From: Litsea cubeba
Taxonomy: Eukaryota; Streptophyta; Magnoliopsida; Laurales; Lauraceae
Assembly (NCBI GenBank): GCA_012931725.1
Contig: CM022946.1
Location: 60,468,598 to 60,532,597, forward strand
Direction: 5' to 3'
Length of the DNA: 64,000 nucleotides
Shown here piece by piece: positions 11,788-23,836 of this stretch; position 1 is the stretch's first letter; every line of letters starts with the position of its first letter. Below the pieces are notes generated by a model. The model made no database searches. It was not told where the DNA came from and saw only the letters and a program-made list of their open reading frames with translations. The translations under genes were made by a program, and so were the position numbers.

Positions 11788-12172
11788 GCTATAGATGCCA
11801 CCAAAACAAACCGGCTATAAATGCCATCAAAACAGGCTAGATGCCACCAAAACAAACCGGCTATAAATGCCACAAAACGGCTATAGATGCCACCAAAACA
11901 AACCGGCTATAAATGCCATCAAAACAGGCTATAAATGCCACAAACCGACTATCAATGCCACAAAACAAAACCGGCTATCAATGCCGCAAACAAAAAAATT
12001 GGCTTTCAAAAAAAAAAAAACCGGCTATCAATGCCACAAACTCGGCTATCAATGCCACCAAAACCCGGCTATAGATGCCACAAAACAAACTCGGCTATCA
12101 ATGCCACAAAAAGGCTGGCTCTTATGCCAAAAATCCGGCTTCCATGCCACAAACAAAAATCTGGCTTCCATG
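11788..12172 (+). repeat. CGGCTATAAATGCCA array between pol and antisense gene
   Basis: About 16 imperfect copies of CCGGCTATAAATGCCACAAA, with variants ATAGATGCC, ATCAATGCC and, at the right end, CTTCCATGCC. It is the same motif as the short array in the LTRs. The array lies downstream of both convergent genes, pol (plus) and the antisense gene (minus). Confidence 0.85.
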
Positions 12173-12225
12173 CCAAAACAATCATTTGACAAAAGATTTT
12201 CACAAAATGACAAGCTTTTGATCAC

Positions 12226-12355
12226 ATCCCATTTAGCAATTACTTTTATCACAAAAAGATTTAAGTAAGCGTAGGGAAAAACAAAAAAAAAAAAAAAGAA
12301 TCCCATTTAGCAATTACTTTATCACAAAAAGATTTAAGTGAGCGTAGGGATAACA
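12226..12355 (+). repeat. Direct repeat of about 55 bp, two copies
   Basis: ATCCCATTTAGCAATTACTT through TAAGTAAGCGTAGGG (12226-12281) recurs at 12300-12355, separated by an A-run. It sits just downstream of the antisense gene's stop codon. Confidence 0.75.
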
Positions 12356-12518
12356 AAAAAAAAGAGTACCAAAAAAAGTACATGTGGTACCAAAAAAAAA
12401 AGAGGAAAGTGTTCACAAACACTACAAAGAAGAAGAAGAGAAAAGTACAAAAAAAATACAAGTGGTACTAAAAAAAAAAAAAGAGAGAAGGATGGTTTCT
12501 GTTAAAAAAAACAGGAGC

Positions 12519-15500
12519 TCAATAAAAAATGGTCTCCAGCCAAGAGTTCAGCTCCTTAAGCAAACTTTTGGCCTCAGCCGTCAAGGATTCCAAGGCACAC
12601 TTCTTCAGGAATTCGCCATGAGATGCTGGAGTGGGCTGTACCCCTTCTTTCGCACCGGGAAGCTTATCTCGAGCAGTTCGCCATTGTTTGTTCTCATCAG
12701 ACTTCCTTTTAAGAACTCGATTGGCATCTGCAACCCGGTGAATCAGAGCAGTCTCCCTTTCACGAGCCTCTGTTATTGCAGTCCACTTGGCAGCGACTTG
12801 TGCCTGCAGATGCTCAAGACGTCTCCTGGCCTCATTGACCTCCCTATCAAGGATGTTAAGGTCATGTGTCAGCCCAATGATGTTTAGCTCTTCTAGGTTC
12901 TTCTCTCGGACTACCTGCTTCCTGCTTTCTGTAGCCTCATCCAGGTTAGACTGAGCCTTATCCGCAGGGTCCAAGAACATCTCCTTGAAGAACTGGTCAT
13001 CAGGAAAACCAATGGTCTCAAACCACTTGTCACCCAGCTCAATGATCCTATCAACGATCGCCCTGGCACTTGTGACATCTAGACCAGCCTCTTCAGCATC
13101 ATCGAGAATCTCACGCACATGCTGGATCATCCCAAATCCGGCATCTAAGTGCCCAGAAAGCAGAGTCTCAATCCAAGAGCTCAGAACTCGCACCACCACC
13201 TTCTTCGCAAAAAGAAGAGATGGCCCAGCTGAAGATTCGCCCAACTCCGTTGGTCGGCTGCTCATGTCATCATCTGTTGGAAGAGTAACAAAAGAACTCT
13301 TTCCAGTTGAAGCTGCTCCTGCTCGGGAAGGAATCTCAGCACGAGGTATCTCCTCAATATTGTCAGAACTGGTCCCAGGAATCTCTACCTCTGGATCAAC
13401 CTCTGGCATCCCTTGCTTTGGTTCTGAAGGAATCGACGGATCCTCCTCTGTCACTTCAAAACCTGCCAAAGAAACACAAAAAGGTATGAATATGATCCTG
13501 TTTGAAAATCATTATCAGGGTTATTACTGCAAAATACATTCTTCGACGACTGGCGGAACACTTTCTTCCTCCATGAACTCATCGGAAGCATCATCAACAT
13601 TTGCATCCATCGATGGTTCAAAGTCATCGGAATCCTGTGGCAAGTCAGCTGGCAAGAAATGTGTTAGCAAACCAAGTCACAGACAAAAAAAAAAGAGAAA
13701 GCAAAAGAAGTTATACCAATTGGAGATTCTGGATTCACTCCAGAGTCCCTCAGTTCTTCTTCAGGTGCCCCGACAGGATCCGTCACCACCTCATCGAGTG
13801 GAACCTTAGGCATCACCAAGTCTTCCTCTGCTAAAAAAAAAAGAAAAGCAGAAACAAGAAGCAAATCAGAACATGGAAAAATCCCATGAAAACAAATGGA
13901 AAGAGAAAAAGGAAGAATCATACCTTCACCGACGGTCTCTTCTTCTCGGCTTCTCTTCTCTGGAGGCTCGTCAGCATCCACTGGCACATCCTCATTGATA
14001 GTAAGAGGAACTTCCAAGTCAGGAGAGTCCTCATGCTGCCCCTTGCTGCGATGATGACTCCTCCTCCTCTTACTCCTACGGGCTCGCTTCTTGGAGGAAC
14101 CTGCCCCGCTGTCAGAGTCAGGTTTCCCACTTGACTCCTCACTGGATGGTCTACTCTTGCCAGTAGACTCCACGGAAGCTTGCCTCTGTGCCGCTTGCAT
14201 CCAAGCACCAAGTTCTGCTTCCTCCTGTTCTAGCTGCTCTAAGGCCTCATCAGGTATTTCTCGAACAGCTTCAGAACCAATGACGCCCTGGTCACCGAGA
14301 AAGCCTATCTTGTGCTTCTCTCCAGAAAGGAAGGCCCAAACTTCCTCTCGCCGGACGCCATCAGACTTTCCAAGGCCCTTTCCAGATGCCAGCTTCACAT
14401 CAAGCTCCTTCTTGGAAAGCCCCCGATATGCCGAAAAGCTCTCCGTGAACCACTTCGCAAAGCCGGCAGTCCAGGAAGTCAGCAACACAGGATAAGAAAT
14501 CATGGTTGTAGTATCTTCAGCAGTATAGAAAGCCCATGCATTTCTCCCGTCCTGTAAACCTCCAAAGCGCTTCACCATGCTTGAAGGCGCTCCAACAACG
14601 CCTTGAGAAAAACCCAGCTGCAAAGCAAAGCGAGAGGGTACATACGGTTGGATGTCGACGAAAAGATGTCTACGGTACACCATCGTGCCGACACGTATGC
14701 TGAAAAGCCACTCTCTCTCTGCATTCGTCAAGGAATAATGCCTTCCCGACCCCGCCCTGGTAGAGTCTCGGGAGGCACCAAAATCAAAAGCCTTCTTCCG
14801 CAACGCCGGAGAAAGCTTCACTGAAGACTGCCCCATCTCGACGTCCCTGAACCGTCGGATCCTCATGCGGGCAAACAAAAGTGATTCGGACACGGCTTTG
14901 CGCTTAGCCAGTCGAATCATCAGAGGATCATCATCCTGTGCAGCACCCAGCCGGTGGAAGCCAGGACAGTGGTACACGTACCACGAATAAAAAATGTGGG
15001 CTGAAAATACCCTATTCATAGGAAGCCCAAGCCGAACAAAAAAAGCAGCAGCCTGCAGTTCGGTACACAGGTAGGAGTAAAGAGCTGGCACCAAAGCAAG
15101 CTGCTCTCCAAATGCCATCTGACAAGCCGGAAAAATACAATGCGGCCTGATGTGCATTCCATCTCCTCCAGCAAAAATAGCCTCACCAAGCCAATAAGTG
15201 AGGCAAATAGCGAGATCTCTCCGCAGTGCAATGTCAACACATCTGGCGTTTGTACTGGCACAGAAATCTCTCAACTCTTCTTGCATGGCCAAGATCTTCT
15301 TTGAACTTAGATCCTGAGCTCCGGCTTCTTGGGTCACGCTATCAGAAGACTCCCTGCTATCAAAAAAGTTGGGGAATGAAGAGCTAGAACTCTTCCAACT
15401 GCTGGTTCTAACTTTCAAACCCTCTTTCTCCTTCAAAAAATCATAGAAGGCGACGAGCTGAAAGTACAGAAGCCTGAACTCCTCAGACTGCCCCTCAAGG

Positions 15501-17154
15501 ACGCTGTCAATCGGCATAAACTCCTCATAGAGTTTGCCGAGGATGGGCAATCCAGTAATGACGCTCAGCTCCTTCAAAGAGAAACCAATCTCACCATTCG
15601 TCACAACGAAGGTATTGGTTTGTGGGAGGAATGATTCCAGCATAGCCATGAAGGCCTCGTCGGAAAAGATCACGGTCTCCCTAAAGGCACGGACCGCATC
15701 AAAAATCCCGGCTTCCTTCAAAACGGCGCCACCAATCAGCTAGACGCGATCAGTCCACGACTTCCACTCGGAGTCAGCATTGAAACGGCCACAGAGTCGA
15801 AAAGGCTTGATCCAATTGCTGCCGTCACCGCTAAAAATACCAAGGCCCACCGGTCTCAAATCGACCGACGGATAATCAGAACCCTGGTAGCCGCTGGATG
15901 GCATCAACAGGTCCATGTCAACAGGCGACGTCTCCGTATATCCAGGAGAACCGCCAACAAAAACCCCGGTCTTGATTACATTTGTCCTTCTCACCCAGCT
16001 TGGAGGATCTTCCCTCTTAAAGCATGTGGGGGCAAGGCTCAGAATCGAGACGGTGCGATCAAACGTCGACCGGGTAGCAACAGTCTTCTTCTCACCATCT
16101 GCTGTGAAAGAAAACTGAAAACACCTCCTCTGGTATGTCATGTCATCAGGGACTGCATCACCAAAGAAAAAGGTAGGCTTGGGCAAAACGCTCTGATCTT
16201 CCATCACCCATGGACGACTGCTTACCATGATCTTATAGAATTCCTCTCCCTTGAGAGTGATCAATCGCTGCCTCATCTCATCTCTGTTGAGGGAGTCGCA
16301 TTCTTCCAGATTTCTCTCAACATACTGGACCTTCTCAAAGGCCTGCTGAACGGCCGGATTAGAAGAACTAGCAGATCGATGAGGAGCGCTTGCAGCAGGC
16401 TCTTTACCCTTGTTCGTTCTGGAGGAACCACCTGCAAAGGATGGAAAAGAAAAAGATCAAACATCAAAATGACAGAATCTCGCTAAAAAAAAATCTGGCG
16501 AAATTTTGACAAGATGACGGGGCAATTCCGAAGAAAATGAACTATCCCGAAAGAAATAGAAAGCTTGAAGATGGGCTCAACATCGCTGCGAGCTCCGAAA
16601 CTCCAAACTTTCGAAACCTAAAAGTCTCCGCAAAATCAGGAATGGCTCAACATCGCTGCAAGCTCCAAATTCTCAAATTTGCGAAAACTTTCAGGTATGC
16701 TATCACATCATGCTACAAATTTAATTTACAAATGAATGCATGCATGAACATCTAGGTTTGCCAAAAAAAAGGGGCATTATCATGATGAGCAAAAGAAAAG
16801 AAAAAAAAGAAAAAAAAAGAAACTTTCTCAAAAAAAAGAGGGAAAGAAAACAAAAAAAAAAGAAAAAAAAAAGGGGATGGTCCACAGGCCGTGGCCCACA
16901 GGCCACGTGGCCGTACGGCCAGATCCGTACGGATATGTCCGTACGGCCCACAAACAAAAAAAAAACAAAACATGAAAAATAAAAAAAAAAGAAGAAAAGA
17001 AAGCAAAAAAAAAAACGTGTGAAAAAAGAAGAAGCAAACACGTGAAAAAAAAAAGAAGAAAAGAAAAGAAAGAAACAAAAAAAAAAAGAAGAAGAAAGAA
17101 CTTTTCTTTCCTACAATGGGGTTTTCTTGAAAAGGGGAACTTACTTGAAGCCAT
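12519..17154 (-). pseudogene. Antisense accessory gene, unit B: five exons, one nonsense codon
   Basis: Coding parts are 17154-17145, 16431-13924, 13830-13717, 13648-13538 and 13462-12519 (stop TGA). Introns 17144-16432, 13923-13831, 13716-13649 and 13537-13463 obey GT-AG and are phase 1. Coding lengths are 10, 2508, 114, 111 and 944 bases, 3687 in all, so 1228 residues. The second, third and fourth coding parts have exactly the lengths seen in copy A, while the first three introns differ in length. A TAG at 15742-15740 (near residue 234, before the PMD-like region) breaks the frame. The last exon gives the C-terminus missing from copy A: an acidic/Ser-rich part, then long charged helices such as DREVNEARRRLEHLQAQVAA, which look like a coiled coil. 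Ends are convergent with pol. Confidence 0.75.
16901..16948. promoter_or_regulatory. Palindrome cluster with G-box in intron 1, copy B
   Basis: GGCCACGTGGCC followed by CCGTACGG-containing palindromes, as in copy A. The central 14-base palindrome has one mismatch here. The A-rich flanks have changed more than the island. A second CACGTG lies near 17038. Confidence 0.45.
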
Positions 17155-17275
17155 TGATGGAAAAGAAAAAGAAAAGTCTTGAAGATCTTGAAAAAGAAGA
17201 ACTCTTGGTCTTGAAGCCCTCTTGGGATTGTTGCAAAAGAAAGTAATAAGAGCAAGAGATCCAACCTCCTCCTTG

Positions 17276-17283
17276 CTTTTATA
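17276..17283 (-). promoter_or_regulatory. TATA box of antisense gene, copy B
   Basis: On the minus strand CTATAAAAGC, about 120 bases before the ATG at 17154. Position and sequence match copy A. Confidence 0.55.
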
Positions 17284-17889
17284 GAATAGAGCAAACCAAA
17301 GAAGGAAAGAAGAAAGAGGTAAGTGTTACTAATTAGTAACCTTACTAAAAGAAAGAGATTAGAATGATTCTTTCCCAAAAGAAAGATATCTTGAGGGATT
17401 CTCTCCAAAAAAAGAAATCAATGAGAGATTTTTTCCCAAAAGATAGGATCAATGAAGGATTCTTTCCCAAAAGAAAGATATCTTGAGATATCCCATCCCA
17501 AAATAAAGGGAACATGAGAGATTCTCTCCAAGTAAAGATATTCTTAGATATTCTCTATCCAAATGAGATATTTTTGAATATTCTTTACAAAAATGACACC
17601 ATATGAGATCTAAGCCATTTCAAAAGCTTAAGGTCCCATGGGTTAGCCCATATGAGCCAGGTTTGACCACCTAGGCGCACACAAAAAAAAAAAAAAATTT
17701 GGGCTTTTAGTCAAAGAGAAATCCCTCTTACCAAGAGCATACAAAAATGGTTCCATGCCTCTTTTGAGTTGATTCAACCATACAAAGAGAATTCCAAGCC
17801 CCATGAGCTTCCAAAAATCAAACCATCCAGCCTCATATACCAAGTTGAGCCAAAATCTTGAAATTGACATTCCACAAAAATCAAACCAA

Positions 17890-18105
17890 ATCCTGGTCCC
17901 CTAACTTGCCACATACAGCTTGTTGGGTCACCAAAAACCAAAACCTGATCCCCTAACTTGCCACATATAGCCTGTTAGGTCACAAGATCAAAACCAGAAT
18001 TGATCCCCCAACATTCCACATACAGCTTGTTGGGTCACACGGTCGAAGCCAAACCCGACCCCCTAACCTGCCACATACAGCCTGTTAGGTCACAAGGTCA
18101 AAACC
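17890..18105. repeat. About 60-bp tandem repeat (unit B)
   Basis: Same repeat family as 5311-5535, with CTAACTTGCCACATA and CTGTTAGGTCACAAG words. One unit has been shortened relative to unit A. Confidence 0.65.
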
Positions 18106-18330
18106 CAAATCCACATCCCTGATGTCATCTTCAAAACTTTGCCTCGAGATGGTACGTGATCCCTTTCACTACCATAAAATTCCTCTGGAAGCTCAAAAGG
18201 CTACAAATACCAAAAAGAAAGATTGCTCAAAAACTCTTGGTCAAGTCACAGGCTCTCCTTAAAAAAAACTCTTCGAGGCACATCGACTACAAAAGTTAAG
18301 CAACTCGTCGCTGTACCTCGAGGGGGCATT

Positions 18331-20214
18331 TGTTGACACCAAAAATGTCGCTTTGCCTCTTCGAGATCCAAAGAGCTACATGAAGTCGCAACCTGCCATA
18401 AATAGGCAATGCTACTTCCAAAAAATCAAATCTTGTCAGAATCAAACAAAAATTGCAAGATCCTTCAAGACAGCCAAAAGAGGAGTACACAAGAAGTTTC
18501 GGGCAATTTCAAAATCATTTGGCCTAACTTCGCTTATCCGACAGCCAAAAAGGAGCTCTCGGCGGCGAAAGCATCGGAGACACCAAATCTTCGATCAGAG
18601 CCGATGAATGGTCTCAAATACATCCAAAAGGCTCCACGTCAAGTTCCGAGTCAAACCGACAACGTTTGACCCTACATCAACCCTCGAACAGCTAAATCAA
18701 GCCTCTCGGCAGCAAGAACCGCCGAGGCGATCACTCATTAGATAGAGCACATGGACGGCTTCAAAATGCTTACAAAGGGCTGCACGTCAAATTTCAGGTC
18801 ATTTCGACAACATTTGACCATAGTTTGACACTCGGAAGCCAAATCAGGCCTCTCGGCGGCAAAGCTCTCCGGGACCATGGTTTCCAAGAAAGAGCCTATG
18901 GATCATCTTAAAATGACTCCAATGGGTTCCCTGTCAAATTTCAAGTTAATCGGACATCGGTTGACCGCACATCAAACCGCGACATCTTCATCGCGACAAA
19001 AGCGAGTCTACTGGTGATAGGACCCCAAACGGCTTCAAGACTCAAACAAAAGCCTATGGTTGGTCTTATTTATTGCTCAGGAGGCTTCACACCAAATTTC
19101 AGGTCATTCCGACATCGTTTGATCCAGTTTCAGCTTCTGACGGAAAATCGGCAGCTCTGTGCGACAAAGTCTTCGGCTTTCTCAGGAAATTAGAAAATTT
19201 GCAAACCAAAATGCAAGGATTCTTATCAGGTTTCCTACAGGGAAATCAAGCCAATAAATGGTCAAAATGTCAAGGAAAAATACAGAAGAAAAAAGAATCG
19301 AAAAACAGCAAAAACGGACACAAAACGGGACAAAAAGGGGAAAAACCCCCCAGGGTCGCAGACCCCTGCGACCCTGGAGCCCGGGATCGCCGGGAAGGCC
19401 CCGGAAACCCCGGTTTTCGCCGTTTTTTCGCGATTCGAAGCGTTCATCCTTTGGTAGTTTCCAAAAGTCATCCTTTTGAGACACCAAATCCTCTGACATC
19501 CGTCAAAAACACGGGTCAATCATCAAAAGTATCGAAAACAACATTGATCGTCACCCGGTCAACCAAAAAAAGTGTGCTTTCTACCCGACCGATCGAGAAA
19601 TCGACAGGACAGATGGCACTGACCCGCTGTTGGCAACCAACACTTGAAGTCACATGGTCATCCGATGTCGATCAACATGAAGATCCATCGATGATCATTA
19701 CCAGAAGAATCCCAAAAGACGCGGCACGGCCCGCGACTCTTCAACTGCTCGGCGACCACTTAATGCGATTAATTGACTAGCTTTATTACAGTCCTTAATC
19801 CATTTCTTTGGATGGACCAATCAGAAGCAAGCATTCGGGAGTTACAAGTCAAGAGATTCATGGCATTTAACCCATGAAACTACTCCCATCATGGCGATTA
19901 AAGGCGATTAAATGCCCTCAATCTCCTCCGGCCAATCAGAAGCCAAGAAAAAGGAGTTACAAAATAAAGATTTAAATCCTGTAACTCCTCCCATTATACG
20001 GCTTAATGACAATAAAAGCCCATAAACCCTCCTAAATGGCTACCTAAAAGCCTATAAATAGGAGAGCTCTCCAAGAAGAAAGAGATCGGAAAAAATCACA
20101 GACAGAGACACAGACAAAGCACAGAAATTTAGAGAAGGAAAAGAGAGAAAACTTTGCGGAAATCCTACACCGACCACCGCTACAAGGTGACAAAAGTCCC
20201 TTGGGGGTACCCCC
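18331..20214 (+). repeat. LTR2 of Tat-type Ty3/gypsy, left part
   Basis: It begins TGTTGACACC after the polypurine tract CCTCGAGGGGGCATT, and carries TATAAATAG at 20053-20061. It is interrupted at a C-run by the S1 element and resumes at 28413. Compared with LTR1 it keeps about 285 extra bases around 18570-18860, between two CTCTCGGCG-type words. Confidence 0.85.
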
Positions 20215-20234
20215 TGAAAGTCCTGGGGATCCTA

Positions 20235-20258
20235 ACCCTAGAGGGGGGTGAATAGGGT
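20235..20258 (-). other. U5 hairpin with C-rich loop, S1 3' LTR
   Basis: ACCCTA and TAGGGT form the arms around the 12-base GAGGGGGGTGAA (plus strand). In the element's RNA sense the loop reads TTCACCCCCCTC. The other LTR has the identical structure at 26639-26662, 23 bases from the primer-binding site. S2 has the same loop type on a different stem. Confidence 0.65.
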
Positions 20259-21450
20259 GAGCTACACTTAGTGACCAATTATGACCAATTTTAATTTCTT
20301 TACAATTAACCTAGTCACATGTGATGATTAAACAAACAATATGCGGAAGCTTAAATAAACAATCACCACATTGCAATCACCATAACACCATCATTTATAG
20401 TGGTTTGGCCTCAATGCCTACATCCACTACCGGCTTGTGTATCCAACAACACCCCACCGGATTTCCACTATTATGCTTTTCAAAAGGCTAAGCAATAACC
20501 TCTACAATATGCTTTCCAAGGATAAGCAATAACCTTACAATGTTGTTTTTCAAGGCTTAACAACAACCTATACAAGATGCTTTTCAATGGCTAAGCAATA
20601 ACCTTACAACAATAGATTTTTCTCAAAGAAAGTGTCTTCACAAAACACTCTAAGAGATTACAATTTTGCTCTAATAAATTGCCTCTAAATAGGCGGATAT
20701 GAAATTGTAAAACAACTCACACAAACACACTAAGAATTACAAAGATGGATGCTTATGAGGTGTGTGTGTGAAAACTTCAATCAAGATTAAAATAAAAGCT
20801 CAATCTATTTTATGCTTAAAGCAATTCAAAAGTTTAATGCTCATAAAGATATGATTGAAGTTAAATGCTTATCACATGTAAAAGATACTAACTTGTTAAT
20901 GATATAAAAATCAAAAGATCACAAGTTGTATGAAATTAATTATGTCTAAACATGTGATGCATTTACAATGTTGTTTTCAAAAGCAAGGTTTACTAAAGTT
21001 CTAAAGAGGTTGAAAACAACAATGATAGATTCAATCAAGAGAAGGAATCATGCTAAAAAGGAAATCAAAGATTTTGAGAAAGCATGATTAATAAAGTTTT
21101 AAAACAAACTTGGATTGAATCAAAGTAAAGAATTCATCACAACATAAATCAAAGATAGAATGAAGGTAATGAATTCAATACATCATAGTTAACATGCTAA
21201 AAATCATTTACCAATAATTTAAGCAAAGCATGAAACATATGATTAAGAAAACTAAAACTTACTTAGAGATTTAACTTCATAATTTCCAAGCTTTAGCTTT
21301 CCTATAGACCCTTTAGTCTCTCTTGGCTCATCCCTTTTTCTTTGTCTCCAAACACCTCAAGAAGGCTTAAGAGTTCCACTTTGATCAACAACTTTTCTCA
21401 TGGGAATGAACCCCTTTTTATACTCAAAAAGTTGAGTTCTGCGAGTGCCC

Positions 21451-21606
21451 GGTCGACCTGCACTTTCCCGGGTCGACCTGGGCTTCAACGGTCATAAAAC
21501 TGACCGTTTGACAAAAGGCTCAACGGCCACTTTTTCGGTCGACCTGCAGTGTCTTCGGTCGACCGGGTCCATGGGCTCGGTCGACCGGCCATACTGCGGG
21601 TCGACC
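21451..21606. promoter_or_regulatory. Six GGTCGACC palindromes in S1 3' LTR
   Basis: Perfect copies start at 21451, 21471, 21537, 21557, 21579 and 21599. The cluster ends 29 bases upstream of the TATA box in the transcription sense. A separate inverted pair, ACGGTCA and TGACCGT, lies between the second and third copies. The other LTR has the cluster at about 27878-28033. Confidence 0.75.
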
Positions 21607-21986
21607 GGGTCCCCTGGACCATTTCCCCCAAAAATGCATATTTTGCATATTTTAAAGTATTTTTCCTTGGGGATTTTTTGGGCCAATAAATCAAGCTTGG
21701 AATCATGTTTTAAATCAATTCTAAGCGGTTTAAAAACATGAAACATAAAAAGCCAAAAAGATTTCAAACTTTTAAAAACAATGGCTTGCTTGATTCTTAA
21801 AAATTCTTTTCAAAACTAATTGCATCCAAGTATAAAATCAAAACATGCATGAACCAAGATTTCTAAAAACAATGCATGTGTAAATCAAGATTTCAAGTAT
21901 TTCAAAATCAATGCATGTGTGTGAATTCAAATGATGAACAAAATGAATGATGCATCCATCAAATTGCAATAAACAAAAACCTAACA

Positions 21987-21998
21987 ATCTCCCCCTTT
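21987..21998 (-). other. S1 polypurine tract
   Basis: Minus-strand GCAAAGGGGGAGAT directly before the 3' LTR start TGTTAGG. Further AAAGGGGGAGA-like copies occur at about 22420, 22458 and 22697 on the plus strand. Repeated polypurine-like motifs are reported for Sireviruses. Confidence 0.8.
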
Positions 21999-22284
21999 GC
22001 AATTTGATGGCAAACCTTCAATATGTTGGCAAACCTTTGCTCAACACTAATACTTCACACACAGTCTTCAGCTCCTCCTTGGCTGGACAATTCTTGAAAT
22101 CTCTTTGGATGCTTCTTCATTTAGCTTGGGCTCTAGCTTCATTCTTCATTCTTCTTGATGCTTGGAGCTTGATCATTCTTCAAGCTTTCATTTCATCTTC
22201 CTTTCTTTGGTCAAGCAACTTCTTTAGCTCCCAAGCTTTCTTCTCTTCATTTCTCCCTTTTGACCATGCACTCTTCTTTTGGCA

Positions 22285-22361
22285 AGATGTGCATTCTCTC
22301 CACCTTTAGCACTTTCCCCCCCTTAATTCTTTCTCCCCTTTTTGCCATTAAGCTTGAGAAC
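22285..22361. repeat. 77-bp direct repeat, left copy, inside S1
   Basis: GATGTGCATTCTCTCCACCT through GCCATTAAGCTTGAGAAC recurs at about 23837-23912. The two copies bracket the inverted LTR fragment. Confidence 0.8.
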
Positions 22362-22708
22362 AGGGGAGAATATAGCCAATTTATCTAAGGGGATATTTTG
22401 TATTATCTTCCAAAGGGGGAGAAGATGCATATCTTGCCAAAGAGAGAGAGTGCATGGTCAAAGGGGGAGAGTTGTTAGAAGACTAAGCTTGGGAGTTAAA
22501 GAAGTTGCTTGGCTAAAGAAGAAAAGAAAGCTTGAAAAATAATCAAGCTCCAAGCATCAAGAATGAAGAAAAAGAACAAAAGCCCAAGCCAAGACAAAGA
22601 GAGCATCCAAAGAAGATTTCAAGCCTAGTCCAGCAAAGGAGGAGCTGAAAACTTAGTGTGAAGATTCAGTGTGAGAAAGGTTTGCCATCAAATTGCAAAG
22701 GGGGAGAT

Positions 22709-23836
22709 TGTTAGGATTTTATTTATTGCAATTTGATGGATGCATTAGCATTTTATTCATCTCATGAATTTTCACACATGCATTGATTTAGAAATTCTTG
22801 AAATCTTAATTTACACATGCATTGTTTTAAATCTTGTAAATCCTATGTTTCATGCATGTTTTGGTTTTCATCTTGGATGCAATTTAATTTGAAAAAGAGT
22901 TTTATAAATCAAGCAAGCCTATGGTTTTAAAACTTTCTAATCATTTTTGGCTTTTTATATTTCATGTTTTTAAACCTCTTAGAATGATTTAAAATCATGT
23001 TTCCATGCTTGATTTAATGGCCCAAAAGAATCCCCTCAAAAATCACTTCGATATATGAGAAAAATGGGAATTCTGGTCCCAGGGTCGACCTGCAGTGTAC
23101 CAGGTCGACCTGCCCATGGACCAGGTCGACCTGGCACACTGCAAATCGACCGGGCAGAGGGCCGTTGGCTCTCCAACGGTCATATTTGTGACCGTTTGTA
23201 TTCGGTCGACCGGGGATGGTATGGGGTCGACCGAAGACACGCTGATACTCATTTTTTGAGTATAAATATGAGTTCATTCCCATGAGAAAAGGGTTGAACA
23301 TTTTGGAGATTCCAAGCCATCTTTGAGGAGTTTGGAGAGAAGATAAAGGGGATGAACTAAGAGAGACCAAGAGGGTCATTAGTAAAGCTCAAGCTTGGAT
23401 TAATGAAGTTAAATCTCTAAGTAAGCTTTGCTTAAACTAATCATATGTTATATGCTTTGTTTAAATCTTTGGGAAATGTTTAATAGCATGATAACTATGA
23501 TGTGTTGAATCCATTCTTCTTATAATCTTTGATTTTATTGGATTCTTCACTTAGATTCAAATCAAGGTTATTTTAGAAAACTTCTTAAACATGTTTAGTC
23601 AAAATCTTTGATCTCCTTAATAACATGTTTCTATAACTTGTTTGAATCCTCTTTGTTGTTTTCAATCTATTTTAAGTTTAGTTAAACAAATTTATTTTTG
23701 AAAACAACATTGAACATGCATCACTTGTTTTAATCTTAATTAGTTTCATTCAACTTGTGACATTTTGATTTTCATAATCATTAACAAGTTTGCATTTTCT
23801 ACAAGTGATTTGCATTACACTTCAATCATATCTTTT
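22709..23836 (+). repeat. Inverted, truncated S1-type LTR fragment inside S1
   Basis: It starts TGTTAGG right after AAAGGGGGAGAT and reads as a diverged LTR in the plus orientation, opposite to S1. It holds five intact GGTCGACC copies (23093-23232) and TATAAATA at 23261-23268. It stops at about 23836, lacking roughly the last 640 bases of the LTR. With 22410-22708 it mirrors 21987-22290 in reverse, giving a large inverted repeat. Confidence 0.8.

Larger units (their letters stand above)
20215..21986 (-). repeat. S1 3' LTR
   Basis: On the minus strand it starts TGTTAGG and ends near GGACTTTCA. A TATA box TATAAAAA (plus 21415-21422) lies directly downstream of six GGTCGACC palindromes. The U5 side (plus 20480-20610) has four related units containing GGCTAAGCAATAACC. 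It is 1772 bases against 1794 for the other LTR, which has an extra copy of a 22-bp stretch near 27735. Confidence 0.9.

Noticed and set aside
21445..21741. Open frames over the GGTCGACC cluster (both strands)
   Set aside because: The palindromic repeat keeps several frames open at once. It lies in LTR promoter sequence and has no protein features.
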